NCBI RefSeq assembly: GCF_000025625.1
Contig: NC_013922.1
Coordinates: forward strand, 1,054,001-1,118,000
DNA length: 64,000 nt
Origin: Natrialba magadii ATCC 43099
GTDB taxonomy: Archaea > Halobacteriota > Halobacteria > Halobacteriales > Natrialbaceae
Direction: 5' to 3'
Under the pieces are notes generated by a model. That model saw only the letters and a list, made by a program, of their open reading frames with translations, did no database searches and was not told where the DNA came from. The translations under genes were made by a program, and so were the position numbers. This document shows positions 33,675 to 43,014 of this stretch, one piece after another (positions within the stretch are counted from its first letter, which is position 1; every line of letters begins with the position of its first letter).

Positions 33675-34664
33675 TCAGCGCTCAACCCGCCGAATCCACA
33701 GCCCCGGCGAGTCCAGTTCGTCGTGCGTCGGCAGGTTCTCGGGCTGTTCCCAGACCAGACTCGCCGTCTCGAGGTCGCGGGTGGCGATGACGTGCTCGAA
33801 GAACTCCTTACCGCGCTCGTACTGGCGCTGCTTGAGACCCAGACCGAGCAGTTGTCGGAAGAGCTTCTGCAGCGGACCACGACCCTGCCGACGCGCATCG
33901 AGTTTCCGGCGCAGATCCTCGTACTCGTCGTCGAAGGCGTGGTCCATCAGAAGTTCGGCATAGCCCTCGACGACCGTCATCGCCGCATCCAGATCGCGGA
34001 ACGCATCCCGGTCGAACGAGCCGTCTGAGAGCGCGGCGATGCCCGACTCCATTCGATCCTCGAGGTGGTCCGAGAGCCACGGCGCGGCACCGAACTCGGC
34101 GGCGTGGGTCACCTCGTGGAACGCGATCCAGCGGCGGAATCGGTCTGGGTCGACCTCGAGTGTCTCCGCCGCGTTGCGGATATTCGGCCGGACGAAGTAC
34201 AGTGCGTGGTCGTCCGCCGGACGCTCGGCGAGTAAGAGTGGATCGTACTGTCCCAACACGTTCCGTCCGAGAAACGCGAGGAGAACGGTCATGGTGCCCG
34301 TGTTGATTGTCCGGGCGATTCCCGGGAACGTCTCGGTATGGGTCTCGAGCGTGCCCATCACGCGCTCGAAGGTGGCGACGTTGGCGTCGATCCAGTGATG
34401 GCGGTTCTGGATTTCGACCGTCTCTGGCACGTCGAACTCCATGTCGGCGACCGATCGAACAGCCGCGCGAGCATCACGAACGTCGCGTGCATAGCCCTCG
34501 CGCTCGCCGGACTCGAGTGCGAGTGAGCCGGGCTCGGTCGCCGCCTTCGCAGCGTCGGCCGCGGACTGCCAGTCGATCGCGTCGTCACCGGTCCCGGATG
34601 CGCCGGCGACGGTCCGGGCGCTACGATAGAGGTTCACGCAGGTCAGTACGACCGGGAGGCGCAA
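33675..34664 (-). CDS. Zinc metalloprotease-like, F420-biosynthesis-associated (DUF2342) protein
   Basis: 329 aa. The HExxH zinc motif is WIAFHEVTHAAEFGAAPWL (about residues 188-206), with a further conserved acidic residue in VVEGYAELLMDHAFD. N-terminal markers: IDWQSAADAAKAAT and FPGIARTINTGTMTVLLAFLG. Homologues in actinobacteria and haloarchaea are annotated as F420-biosynthesis associated, based on phylogenetic co-occurrence; catalytic activity is not proven. The first ~25 residues may be an over-long start. F420-type enzymes occur elsewhere in the window. Confidence 0.82.
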   Translation of the reverse strand: MRLPVVLTCVNLYRSARTVAGASGTGDDAIDWQSAADAAKAATEPGSLALESGEREGYARDVRDARAAVRSVADMEFDVPETVEIQNRHHWIDANVATFERVMGTLETHTETFPGIARTINTGTMTVLLAFLGRNVLGQYDPLLLAERPADDHALYFVRPNIRNAAETLEVDPDRFRRWIAFHEVTHAAEFGAAPWLSDHLEDRMESGIAALSDGSFDRDAFRDLDAAMTVVEGYAELLMDHAFDDEYEDLRRKLDARRQGRGPLQKLFRQLLGLGLKQRQYERGKEFFEHVIATRDLETASLVWEQPENLPTHDELDSPGLWIRRVER

Positions 34665-34730
34665 AAGCGTTCGGCTGCGGTGGGATGGACCGGTTGGCCC
34701 CTGGCAGATCCCACCGAAGTATATGACGGC

Positions 34731-35087
34731 TCAGTCGACGACGACGTCGGGTTCAGTTTCGGATTCGTACTCCGGTGGCTCCTCGTCACCGCCGCGATAC
34801 TTCTTCACGGCGACGCCCGCAGCGACGAGCAGCGCGAGTGCGATAAGCGCGCCGATGAGACTCGAGCCGGAGTCGTCATCGTCGGTGTCCATCTCGGCCT
34901 CGGCGTCGAACTCGGACTCGGACTCGGACTCGAGTACGCCTTTTTCTCCTTCCGCTGCGGCCTCGGAAAGCTCGGCCTGTTCTTCGCCTGTGACGGTGCC
35001 GAAGGGGAGGAGGGAGCCGATGGAGCGCGGTCCGACCTGTTCGCCGTCGACGTACAACTCGATGACTGTGAACTTGACGTCACCCAT
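34731..35087 (-). CDS. 118-aa membrane-anchored protein
   Basis: From ATG 35087 (MGDVKFTVIELYVDGEQVGP). An N-terminal beta-rich part of ~45 residues is followed by an acidic spacer with ESESESEFDAEAEMDTDDDD, one hydrophobic helix (SSLIGALIALALLVAAGVAV) and a basic-then-acidic tail. The arrangement suggests a small extracellular or cytoplasmic domain tethered by a C-terminal helix. No family recognised. The frame is open for 27 more codons upstream, but the internal ATG is the better start. Confidence 0.7.
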   Translation of the reverse strand: MGDVKFTVIELYVDGEQVGPRSIGSLLPFGTVTGEEQAELSEAAAEGEKGVLESESESEFDAEAEMDTDDDDSGSSLIGALIALALLVAAGVAVKKYRGGDEEPPEYESETEPDVVVD

Positions 35088-35288
35088 GGGAGGGGAGTCA
35101 ACGAGCGACCACTTATCGATTCGGTTTGCACGGATCTGAGTGCGAACGTGGAACGTGAGTTGTCTCACGGCGGCGAAAGGGAGTCCTCTGCGTACACCGA
35201 ACAGCCCGATTCACGGGGAGTGAGCGGACCGCACGCATACGGGCACTGGACCGGTACGATTAAGTGTCCGTCAACTGCGGTCTTTCGT

Positions 35289-35543
35289 ATGAGTGGACGA
35301 CCGCTAGACGTCCTCGAGGCGTCGCTCGGCGAACGCGTGACGGTACGACTCAAAAGTGGCGACGAGTTCGCCGGCGAACTCGCTGGCTACGACCAGCACA
35401 TGAATCTCGTTCTCGAGGTTGCCGCGGACGGCGCCGACGGCGCTGACAGCGACGACGAGGCTGAGACGGAATCGCAAGCAGCGGAGCCGGTCGAAGACAC
35501 AACCATTATACGCGGCGATAACGTCGTTTCGATCACTCCATGA
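35289..35543 (+). CDS. lsm: Archaeal Sm-like (Lsm) RNA-binding protein
   Basis: 84 aa. The Sm1 motif [20 protein letters not shown] and [10 protein letters not shown] plus the Sm2 motif [14 protein letters not shown] are intact. Between them lies a haloarchaeal acidic insert ([20 protein letters not shown]). It forms a ring-shaped RNA chaperone in archaea. TATA-like CGATTAAGT ~29 bases upstream implies a leaderless mRNA. Its TGA overlaps the ATG of rpl37e, an arrangement conserved in many haloarchaea. Confidence 0.95.
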   Translation: MSGRPLDVLEASLGERVTVRLKSGDEFAGELAGYDQHMNLVLEVAADGADGADSDDEAETESQAAEPVEDTTIIRGDNVVSITP

Positions 35544-35716
35544 CTGGTGCAGGAACCCCGAGCCAAGGAAAGAAGAACAAGACGACCCACACCAAGTGTC
35601 GTCGCTGCGGAGAGAAGTCCTACCACACGAAGAAGAAGGTCTGCTCGTCCTGCGGCTTTGGCAAGTCCGCCAAGCGCCGTGAGTACGAGTGGCAGTCGAA
35701 AGCCGGCGACAACTGA
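35540..35716 (+). CDS. rpl37e: 50S ribosomal protein L37e
   Basis: 58 aa, very basic: [20 protein letters not shown] and onwards. Zinc finger of the L37e family: C20-x2-C23 (KCRRCGEKS) and C35-x2-C38 (VCSSCGFG), ending [16 protein letters not shown]. The start overlaps the lsm stop by ATGA, so it is translated by coupling. Confidence 0.97.
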   Translation: MTGAGTPSQGKKNKTTHTKCRRCGEKSYHTKKKVCSSCGFGKSAKRREYEWQSKAGDN

Positions 35717-35891
35717 CCGACCCGCAGACGATCCTGTCGACATCTGTTTCCTGTTCGACGATTGCGGGTGCCGGTTTTCGGTTTCTGATTCAATCGTGAG
35801 CACTGCGCACTGAGTTTCACCTCTCGGCTACTGACTGGTGACTCGTTCCGGTTTAGTGTCTACTATAGGCCTACACAGCGAACGGCCGCGT

Positions 35892-37217
35892 ATGACTAAC
35901 GAGGCGGACCCGGACCCGGACCCGAGCGCAGAGTCAGAATCGGAATCGGAATCAGAATCAGACCCAGAGTTGGATGCGGAGTCAGTTGCCGAAACGGAAC
36001 CACAGACCAAACCCTCGGTCGAAACCACCAGCACCTTCACCGGACTCGAGTGCTACGACTGTGGCGAAACGTTCAATGCCGACGAGGTGACGCATCGTTG
36101 TCCCGACTGTGACGGCATTCTCGATCCCACCTACGACTACGACGCGATCGGCGCGGAACTCGACCGCGAGACGCTCGAATCGCGATCGTTCGACTCCATG
36201 TGGCGCTACGAGGAGCTGCTGCCGTTCACTCGCGACTCGGCCGTCACGATGGACGAGGGCGCGACCCCGCTCGTCGACTGTCCCAAACTGGCCGAGGAGA
36301 TGGGCGTCGGGCGCGTCCTGATCAAGGACGAAGGCCGGAACCCGACGGGCACCTTCAAGGACCGCGGACAGACGCTCGCCGTCACGGCCGCAGTGCGCCA
36401 CGGCGCAAGCGAGGTCGCCCTCGCCTCCGCTGGCAACGCCGGGCAGTCCGCCGCCGCCTACGCCGGTCGCGCCGGCCTCGAATCGAACGTCTACCTCCCC
36501 GCGCGCTCTGGCTTTACCAACAAGGCGATGGTCAACGTCCACGGCGGCGACATGAACGTCGTCGGCGGTCGGATCGGCGACGCCGGCGCGGCCTTCGAGG
36601 AAGGGCTCGCGGAGCACGACGAGTGGTATCCGCTCCAGACGTTCGTCACGCCCTACCGCCACGAGGGCAAGAAGACGATGTTCTACGAACTCGTCGAGCA
36701 ACTCGAGTGGGAAGTTCCGGACGCGATCTGTTATCCGACCGGCGGCGGCGTTGGCTTGGTCGGGATGTACAAGGCGGCCCAGGAGTACGTCGACCTCGGA
36801 CTCACCGACGAACTGCCGGGCTTCTACGCGGCCCAATCGGCGGGCTGTGCGCCAATCGTCGACGCCTTCGACGAGGGGAAGGATGTCCACGACCCGGTCG
36901 AGACACCGGACACGATCTGCGGCGGGATCGAGATCCCGGACCCCGGCGCGAGCCCGTGGGTACTCGAGGCGCTGCGCGAGAGCGAGGGCGGTGCGGTGGC
37001 GACGGATGACACCGAGATTCTCGACGCGGCGATCCAGGTAGCCCAGCACGAGGGGATCGAGATGGCTCCGACCTGCGCGGCCGCAGCCAGCGGCGCGTGG
37101 GCGCTCGCAGAGCGCGGCGAGTTCGACGGCGACGAGACGGTCGTCATCCTGAATACGGGGACGGGGAACAAGGACGCGGACGTGTTGCGAAGTCACCTGA
37201 TGAGTCAGGGAATATAG
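35892..37217 (+). CDS. thrC: Threonine synthase
   Basis: 441-aa PLP enzyme converting O-phosphohomoserine to threonine. A zinc-ribbon-like head (C54, C57, C70, C73) is followed by the catalytic domain: PLP lysine K156 in NPTGTFKDRGQT, ASAGNAGQSAAAYAGRAG, and a phosphate-binding loop YPTGGGVGLVGMYKA. The N terminus has a ~45-residue acidic extension with the simple repeat ESESESESESD, absent from ordinary threonine synthases. TATA-like TACTATAGG ~25 bases upstream supports the ATG at 35892. Confidence 0.95.
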   Translation: MTNEADPDPDPSAESESESESESDPELDAESVAETEPQTKPSVETTSTFTGLECYDCGETFNADEVTHRCPDCDGILDPTYDYDAIGAELDRETLESRSFDSMWRYEELLPFTRDSAVTMDEGATPLVDCPKLAEEMGVGRVLIKDEGRNPTGTFKDRGQTLAVTAAVRHGASEVALASAGNAGQSAAAYAGRAGLESNVYLPARSGFTNKAMVNVHGGDMNVVGGRIGDAGAAFEEGLAEHDEWYPLQTFVTPYRHEGKKTMFYELVEQLEWEVPDAICYPTGGGVGLVGMYKAAQEYVDLGLTDELPGFYAAQSAGCAPIVDAFDEGKDVHDPVETPDTICGGIEIPDPGASPWVLEALRESEGGAVATDDTEILDAAIQVAQHEGIEMAPTCAAAASGAWALAERGEFDGDETVVILNTGTGNKDADVLRSHLMSQGI

Positions 37218-37260
37218 GGCTGTTTCGCTGTTCGTCTCCGTTTTCGACCTACAGTTGAGC

Positions 37261-37320
37261 GGTGTCGAAAAAAGCGGCGTCGAACCAAAAGGTGTCGAAA
37301 TGAGGGGTGTCGAGAGATGA
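37261..37320. repeat. Degenerate 15-bp tandem repeat after thrC
   Basis: Four units start at 37261, 37276, 37291 and 37306, each beginning GG(T/C)GTCGA and ending variably. It lies 43 bases after the thrC stop. The period 15 preserves reading frame but no gene is evident. Confidence 0.85.
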
Positions 37321-37399
37321 CGAGAGCCGTGCTGGATTCTACTGTTGAATGATAGCACACCACAAACACGTACTTGTCAACGGTGTGTGTTGATCCGGT

Positions 37400-38146
37400 A
37401 TGACCGCTGCCGACTCGTTCGATAGCATCGCACCCTTTTACGACGCAGTACACCAACAGCAGGCCGACATCGAGTTCTACCGTGATCTCGCACTCGAGTG
37501 CGACGGCCCCGTCCTCGAGGTCGGCTGTGGCACCGGCCGGATCTATCTCGAACTCCGTCGGGCTGGTGTCGATGTCACGGGTATCGACATCTCTGCGGAC
37601 TCGCTGGACGCACTCCGCGACAAAGCCACACAGGACGACCTGGCGGTCGATGTTCGACAGGCAGACATGCGCACGTTCGATCCCGAACCCGGCCGCGAGT
37701 ACGCGCTCGTTATCGTCCCCTTCCGGACGTTTCTCTACCTGCAGACGGTCGATGACAGGCTGGCGGCACTCGAGTCCTTCCACAGTGCGCTCGGCCCCGA
37801 CGGCCGACTGGCGCTCAACGCGTTCGTTCCCGATCCGGAAATCGTCGCCGAACACTACGGTGAGTGGCGAGCACGGAAGCTCGAAATCGACGGCGAGCGC
37901 TACACCCACCGGACCAGATCCACCGTCGTCGACGCCGTCGAACAGCGCGTTCGCGTCCAAACGGAGGTTCTCGACGCAGACGAGTCACTGGTCGTCGACA
38001 GCAGCCACGAACTGTCGCTCGTTTCGAAAGCCGAGTTCGAGTTGCTCTTTCGCCTCTCGCCGTTTACCTCGTGGAACGTGTTCGGTGGCTTCGAGTTGGA
38101 GTCACTCGAGACGGCGACACAGGAGATGGTTTGGTTCGCGGAGTGA
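37400..38146 (+). CDS. Class I SAM-dependent methyltransferase
   Basis: 248 aa. Motif I is [19 protein letters not shown] with VTGIDIS following; motif II region [40 protein letters not shown] as the post-motif. A C-terminal beta-rich part of ~80 residues probably shapes the substrate pocket ([18 protein letters not shown]). Similar to small-molecule methyltransferases; no substrate assigned. Confidence 0.88.
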   Translation: MTAADSFDSIAPFYDAVHQQQADIEFYRDLALECDGPVLEVGCGTGRIYLELRRAGVDVTGIDISADSLDALRDKATQDDLAVDVRQADMRTFDPEPGREYALVIVPFRTFLYLQTVDDRLAALESFHSALGPDGRLALNAFVPDPEIVAEHYGEWRARKLEIDGERYTHRTRSTVVDAVEQRVRVQTEVLDADESLVVDSSHELSLVSKAEFELLFRLSPFTSWNVFGGFELESLETATQEMVWFAE

Positions 38147-38292
38147 GGGCAGGAGTTCACGGAGTGGTGGTAGGAGCGCCGGCTGGTGGCTGGCGGTTGG
38201 CGGCCACGAGAGGCGACAAATCGGTGTTGTCGTTGCTATCAGCGGTGGTTCGTTTCGTAGCGTTTTTCTCACCTCTCGGGAAACGAGGCGGT

Positions 38293-39000
38293 ATGACTGC
38301 CGAGACGCCCTGGGATGAGTGGGACCATATTCTCAAGATAGATCCCGACAAGGAGTTACCTGACGGGGTCACCTACGGGGACCTCTGTGCGACCGGCACC
38401 GACGCAATCGAAGTCGGCGGCACGATGGGAATCACCGAGGAGAAGATGGAAGCCGTCGTCGAGGCCTGTGCCGAACACGACGTGCCGCTCTACCAAGAAC
38501 CATCGAGCCCTGACGTCGTCATCGATAACCGGGCACTGGAGGGCTACCTTATCCCGACCGTCTTCAACGCTGGCTCGCCGTTCTGGATCACCGGTGCACA
38601 CAAGGAGTGGGTCCGCATCGACAACGGTCTGGACTGGGACCGAACCGCGACGGAGGCCTACATCGTGATGAACCCCGACGCGGACGTCGCGACGTACACC
38701 GAAGCCGACTGTGATCTGGACGCCGACGACGTGGCGGCCTACGCCGAGGTCGCAGAACGCATGTTCGGCCAGGAGATCGTCTACGTCGAGTACTCGGGCA
38801 TGCTCGGCGACGAGGACATTGTCGAAGCCGCAAGCGGCGCAGTCGACGACGCGACGCTGTTCTACGGCGGCGGCATCCACGACTATGACTCGGCGTACTC
38901 GATGGCCCAGTACGCCGACGTCATCGTGGTTGGCGATCTCGCACACGACGAGGGCGTCGACGCGGTTCGGGAGACGGTCGAGGCGGCCACCGACGCCTGA
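38293..39000 (+). CDS. Geranylgeranylglyceryl phosphate synthase
   Basis: 235-aa TIM-barrel enzyme forming the first ether bond of archaeal membrane lipids (glycerol-1-phosphate + GGPP). Family signatures: [52 protein letters not shown], and [42 protein letters not shown] at 38293 ([11 protein letters not shown]) chosen by homology of the start region; the frame is open far upstream but carries unrelated Arg-rich sequence. Confidence 0.94.
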   Translation: MTAETPWDEWDHILKIDPDKELPDGVTYGDLCATGTDAIEVGGTMGITEEKMEAVVEACAEHDVPLYQEPSSPDVVIDNRALEGYLIPTVFNAGSPFWITGAHKEWVRIDNGLDWDRTATEAYIVMNPDADVATYTEADCDLDADDVAAYAEVAERMFGQEIVYVEYSGMLGDEDIVEAASGAVDDATLFYGGGIHDYDSAYSMAQYADVIVVGDLAHDEGVDAVRETVEAATDA

Positions 39001-39083
39001 AATTGGACTGTTCTTCGTAGCCGTACGCTGTCTGTTTCACCTGCGAGACCCGGTTCATCTGCCAGGTCCGTTTCACTCGCGAG

Positions 39084-39911
39084 TTACGTCGATACTGACG
39101 AGTCAACCAGTTCCTGCAACCGCGGCAACACCGTCGTCACATCGTCGCGCAGACAGACGTCCGCCACGCTGTCGACCGGCGTCGACTCGAGATTGACGAT
39201 TCCCACTGTCGCCCCGTTCGACGCGGCGATTCGGGGGAGTGAAGCCGCAGGCTCGACGACCAGCGAGGAGCCAATTGCGAGAAAGACATCGCTCTCGCGT
39301 GCGAGCGACCTGGCGCGCTGGAGGACTGTCTTCGGGAGTTGCTCACCGAACAGCACCACGTCCGGTTTGTAGATCCCACCGCACTCGCAGCGGGGTGGGA
39401 GTTCGCCGTCCTCGGCTCGCTCGACGATCGGATCGCTGCCCACTCGAGTACCACAGTCAGTACAGCGAACGCGCCTCGCGTTGCCGTGCAGTTCGAGGAT
39501 CGACTCGTGGGTTGCGAACTCGTCGGCATCGGTTTCTCTTTCGGCTTCGCCAGTCTCGCCGCCGCTGCTCGCCCGAGTCGCCGCCTTCGCGTGAAGCCCG
39601 TCCGTGTTCTGCGTGAGAACGGACTCCAGCACATCGTCGCGAGCAAACTCGGCGAGCACGCCGTGTGCCGCGTTGGGCTCGTACTCCTCGTCGAACATCG
39701 TTCGGTAGAGGTCAACGCGATCCGCCCAGAAGCCCGCGGGATCGCGCTGGAATCGGCCGTAGGTGAACTGCCCTTCGTCGAACGCATCCCAGACGCCGTC
39801 GTCGCCGCGGAAGGTGGGGACGCCGGAGGGCGCGGAGATTCCGGCACCGGTGAACGCGACTGCCGTCTCCGCGTCGTCGATGCTGGACGCCAGGTGTTCG
39901 AGGTCGGTCAT
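39084..39911 (-). CDS. Sir2 family NAD-dependent protein deacetylase
   Basis: 275 aa. NAD-binding [18 protein letters not shown] (about residues 19-36), TQNTDGLH, catalytic His in [13 protein letters not shown], a zinc module with two pairs (CTDCG and CECGG), and [19 protein letters not shown]. An acidic, Ser/Gly-rich insert ([19 protein letters not shown]) separates the Asp-loop from the catalytic His and is absent in compact bacterial sirtuins. Divergent from aspS across 147 bases. Confidence 0.94.
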   Translation of the reverse strand: MTDLEHLASSIDDAETAVAFTGAGISAPSGVPTFRGDDGVWDAFDEGQFTYGRFQRDPAGFWADRVDLYRTMFDEEYEPNAAHGVLAEFARDDVLESVLTQNTDGLHAKAATRASSGGETGEAERETDADEFATHESILELHGNARRVRCTDCGTRVGSDPIVERAEDGELPPRCECGGIYKPDVVLFGEQLPKTVLQRARSLARESDVFLAIGSSLVVEPAASLPRIAASNGATVGIVNLESTPVDSVADVCLRDDVTTVLPRLQELVDSSVST

Positions 39912-40058
39912 ACCCGATCACAGTCGGTCGGCGGCAAAAATAGGTCGGACTGTGCGGGTACCTCGGGTTTCGAGTTGCCAATCGCACAGCCACACTCGAG
40001 ACACACCTGCCGACCCAGAACGATTGCGCTTAAGTTGCGGCGACGGGAATCGGGTGGT

Positions 40059-41363
40059 ATGCAGGACAGAACCTACACTGCCGACGCCGAGCCGGGCGAC
40101 GACGCGACCGTCGCCGGCTGGGTGCACGAGATCCGTGACCTCGGCGGCATCGCCTTCCTGATTCTCCGAGACGCAACTGGAAAGATTCAGGTCAAGTTCG
40201 AGAAAGACGAGATGGACGACGAGCTCGTCGACACCGGCCTTGGCGTCTCCCGCGAGAGCGTGGTGAGCGTCACCGGCACCGTCGAGGAAGAGCCTCGCGC
40301 CCCGACGGGCGTCGAGGTCACCCCCGAATCGGTCGACGTCATCTCTGCCGCGGACCCCGAACTGCCACTCGACCCATCGGGCAAGGTCGACGCCGACCTC
40401 TCGACCCGCCTCGACAACCGCACGCTCGACCTGCGCAAAGACGAGGTCCAGGCGGTCTTCGAGATTCGCGCCGAGATCCTGCGCGCGGTCCGCGAGCAGT
40501 TCCGCGAGTTCTACTGTACCGAGATCAACACGCCGAAAATCGTCGCGACGGGTACCGAGGGCGGTACCGAGCTGTTCCCAATCACGTACTTCGGCGAGGA
40601 GGCGTTCATGAACCAGTCCCCACAGCTGTTCAAGCAGCTCATCGCGGGCTCCAACGTCGAGCGCGTCTTCGAGATCGGACCGATCTTCCGCGCCGAGGAG
40701 CACAACACGCCACGCCACCTGAACGAGGCAACCTCGATCGACTTCGAGGGCGCCTTCTGCGACCAGAACGACGCCATGGACGTCGCCGAGGGCATCGTGA
40801 AGGCAGCCTACGAGGCAGTTACCGAGAACTGCAGCGAGGAACTCGAGGCGCTCGGCCTCGAAGAGGAGTTCGAGGTTCCGGAAGGTGACTTCCCACGGCT
40901 CAGCTACGAGGAGGCAATCGAGCGCATCAACGCGACGGGCGAACTCGACGAGCAGCTCGTCTGGGGCGACGACCTGCCGACCGAGGGCGAGAAGGCACTC
41001 GGCGACGACGTCGGCGGCCACTACTTCATTACGGATTGGCCGAGCGAGATCAAGCCGTTCTACATCAAGGACCACGACGACGACGAGCAGCTCTCGACCG
41101 GCTTCGACCTGATGCACCCACGGATGGAGCTCGTTTCGGGTGGCCAGCGTGAGCACCGCCACGAGCACCTGATCGAAGGCTTCGAGCAGCAGGGTCTCGA
41201 CCCCGACCAGTTCGAGTACTACACGAAGATGTTCAAGTACGGCATGCCGCCCCACGCCGGCTTCGGGCTGGGTGGCGAGCGCCTGATCATGACGATTCTC
41301 GGACTGGACAACATCCGGGAGGCTGTGCTCTTCCCGCGTGATCGTCAACGTCTGAGTCCGTAG
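40059..41363 (+). CDS. aspS: Aspartyl-tRNA synthetase
   Basis: 434-aa class IIb archaeal-type AspRS. N-terminal OB-fold anticodon-binding domain ([20 protein letters not shown]), then class II catalytic core: motif 2 [20 protein letters not shown], and motif 3 [20 protein letters not shown] followed by the C terminus [10 protein letters not shown]. It lacks the large bacterial insertion domain. TATA-like GCTTAAGT ~27 bases before the ATG. Oddity: the last nine codons recur twice downstream with only synonymous changes. Whether it is discriminating for tRNA-Asp cannot be judged here. Confidence 0.96.
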   Translation: MQDRTYTADAEPGDDATVAGWVHEIRDLGGIAFLILRDATGKIQVKFEKDEMDDELVDTGLGVSRESVVSVTGTVEEEPRAPTGVEVTPESVDVISAADPELPLDPSGKVDADLSTRLDNRTLDLRKDEVQAVFEIRAEILRAVREQFREFYCTEINTPKIVATGTEGGTELFPITYFGEEAFMNQSPQLFKQLIAGSNVERVFEIGPIFRAEEHNTPRHLNEATSIDFEGAFCDQNDAMDVAEGIVKAAYEAVTENCSEELEALGLEEEFEVPEGDFPRLSYEEAIERINATGELDEQLVWGDDLPTEGEKALGDDVGGHYFITDWPSEIKPFYIKDHDDDEQLSTGFDLMHPRMELVSGGQREHRHEHLIEGFEQQGLDPDQFEYYTKMFKYGMPPHAGFGLGGERLIMTILGLDNIREAVLFPRDRQRLSP

Positions 41364-41515
41364 ACGAAGACGTTGAGAGCTAGCAAGTCGTTGCGAGCGT
41401 CAACGAGTAACGTCTTGCGAGATCGCCAGCGACTGAGTCCGTAGCACGAGGTCTCTGGGAGCAAGCGAGGCGAGTGAAACGAGTCTCGCGTGACCGCCAG
41501 CGGCTGAGCCCGTAA
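41337..41515 (+). repeat. Triplicated 3' end of aspS (candidate attachment-site remnants)
   Basis: The codons for RDRQRLSP plus stop occur at 41337-41363 (the real gene end), 41418-41444 and 41489-41515. Pairwise identities are 21-23 of 27 bases, and every difference is at a third codon position, including the stop (TAG, TAG, TAA). The spacers (54 and 44 bases) are only loosely alike. Such displaced, synonymously diverged gene ends are what repeated site-specific integration at a gene's 3' end would leave. No integrase gene is nearby. Confidence 0.85.
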
Positions 41516-41524
41516 CCAGTATAA

Positions 41525-41559
41525 CGGCCCTCACCACAGGAGGGCCGCAGCTCCATTTT
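41525..41559 (+). terminator. Hairpin-plus-U terminator after the last aspS-end copy
   Basis: Perfect 8-bp stem CGGCCCTC/GAGGGCCG (41525-41532, 41540-41547) with a 7-base loop, then TTTTT about eight bases later. It follows the third, most distal copy of the aspS end, as would be expected if that copy was the original gene end. Confidence 0.6.
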
Positions 41560-41605
41560 TCGATGCAGTCCGACTCGGTAGCGAGGAGTGCGGCCGACGC
41601 CGTCG

Positions 41606-41668
41606 TCACCACCAACCACCGTCATCATCGTCATCGTCGTCATCGTCGTCGCCACCATCACCACAGCC
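41606..41668. repeat. CAT/CGT trinucleotide-rich stretch
   Basis: Imperfect runs of CATCGT/CGTCAT/CACCAT units in the 310 bases between the aspS terminator and pantoate kinase. No gene is called here; a long open frame across it encodes a His/Arg-rich peptide unlike a real protein. Confidence 0.5.
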
Positions 41669-41826
41669 CTCCGAACCGTCGGCCGCAGCGCCCAGCGGCG
41701 CGACCGTCTCGAATACTCCTTCCGGTCGCGAACGGGAAGTGTGATGAGAACGACAAAACGCCAGCAGCAGCGGTCGTAGTCGCCCAAATCCGCAACGTTA
41801 TACTGCCCGAGTCGCAAGGGTCGCCA

Positions 41827-42666
41827 ATGCGCGAGGAGGCGACGGCGTTCGTACCAGGGCACATAACGGGCTTTTTCAGCGCTCATCCGGCCGACGATCC
41901 GACGATAGCCGGATCGCGGGGGGCAGGGCTGACGCTGACCGACGGCGTGACGGTGACAGTCGAACCGGTAGCCGAGGAGGCCTCGGAGTCGATCGTCATT
42001 CTCGACGGGGAAATGATCGAAATCGAACCGGTCGACATCGTCCTCGAAGCGCTCGACGTGGTCGCTCGCGTCGAGGCGGAGTCGGACCTACCGCTCGGGG
42101 CTGGGTTCGGTATTTCGGGTGCGATGGCGCTCGGAACCGCACTCGCGGCGAACGCCGTCTTCGGCTGCAGGCTCTCTCGAAACGAACTCGTCACAATTGC
42201 TCACGGCGCGGAAGTACAGGCTGGGACTGGACTCGGAGATGTCGTTGCACAGGCCTGTGGTGGCGTCCCGATTCGACTCGAACCGGGTGGGCCACAGGAG
42301 AACAAACTCGATGCGATTCCTGCGCGGGCGCGAGTCGAGTACGTTTCGTTCGGCGAATTGTCGACGGCTGACGTGCTCGCGGGCGATACAGACCAGTTGA
42401 CGGCTGCAGGGAAAGAGGCGCTCTCGCGTGTCGTCGAGGAGCCGACCCTGCTGTCGTTCATGTACGCCTCGCGCCTGTTCACGCGCGAAGCAGGGCTGTT
42501 GACTGACCAGGTTGCGAAGACGATCGGCGACGTGACCGACGTCAACGGTCAGGCCTCGATGGCGATGCTTGGGGAGACCGTCTTCGCGCTCGGAACCGGA
42601 CTGTCTGATGCTGGCTACGATCCGTCGGTCTGTGCAACCCATCCCGCAGGTGCGCTGTTGCGATAG
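41827..42666 (+). CDS. Pantoate kinase (archaeal CoA biosynthesis)
   Basis: 279-aa GHMP-superfamily kinase that phosphorylates pantoate to 4-phosphopantoate, the first of the two archaeal-specific CoA steps. Signature N terminus: AFVPGHITGFFSAHPADDPT, with SRGAGLTLTDGVTV; the ATP loop is SDLPLGAGFGISGAMALGTA; C-terminal GQASMAMLGETVFALG. TATA-like GTTATACTG ~27 bases before the ATG. Its partner enzyme is at 46046, so the pair is interrupted here by the DUF1508-repeat gene. Confidence 0.93.
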   Translation: MREEATAFVPGHITGFFSAHPADDPTIAGSRGAGLTLTDGVTVTVEPVAEEASESIVILDGEMIEIEPVDIVLEALDVVARVEAESDLPLGAGFGISGAMALGTALAANAVFGCRLSRNELVTIAHGAEVQAGTGLGDVVAQACGGVPIRLEPGGPQENKLDAIPARARVEYVSFGELSTADVLAGDTDQLTAAGKEALSRVVEEPTLLSFMYASRLFTREAGLLTDQVAKTIGDVTDVNGQASMAMLGETVFALGTGLSDAGYDPSVCATHPAGALLR

Positions 42667-43014
42667 CGGTCGTCATTAGTACACGCAACACTGGAATCGT
42701 CTCGCCGGTTCGTTCCTATCACGTGTGCTGGGACACCACTCGACTGTCAGATTAGTTTGCTGACTTACTTTTACTTCCCAAGATAGTCATAAGACAGACA
42801 CGTTCGTCAACAAGGTGGGCTGGTATTACTTCAAGCAGCCCATTCGTTTCGTAGATGGCTGTTTGACCGGTACTGGCGTCCGAACAGCACGCCGGCTCTA
42901 AAAATCAAAGTTGAAACCGTTGTCGGCCTCACCAAATCATTCATACATATGTCTGTTCTGCCAGGTGGCCGGAGGTTTATTATGATGGGTTGCAGTTCTC
43001 CGCTCACATTTCGA
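42667..43014. other. 348-bp intergenic region before the DUF1508-repeat gene
   Basis: Somewhat A/T-rich. Contains the small inverted repeat TGGGCTG/CAGCCCA (42816-42842) and, near its end, the A/T-rich candidate promoter GTTTATTATG (~36 bases before the ATG). No tRNA-like or coding feature is convincing. Confidence 0.45.

Noticed and set aside
39918-41348. Long open frame antisense to aspS (and similar ones at 1221-2420, 2751-3851, 24061-25857, 28417-29421, 35982-37358, 44461-45660)
   Set aside because: These are shadows of GC-rich coding genes on the other strand; their products show no family motif and have composition forced by the sense codons.
41364-41520. Possible tRNA gene or tRNA fragment downstream of aspS
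   Set aside because: No T-arm GGTTCGAATC-type sequence or cloverleaf pairing was found; the structure is explained by repeated aspS ends.
41563-41826. N-terminal extension of pantoate kinase rich in His and Arg
   Set aside because: Comes from the CAT/CGT simple repeat; the internal ATG at 41827 fits the family start and a TATA box.
42764-42903. Short open stretch reading YYFKQPIRFVDG
   Set aside because: Looks protein-like in one frame but has no start codon, no homology I recognise and is only ~45 codons long.
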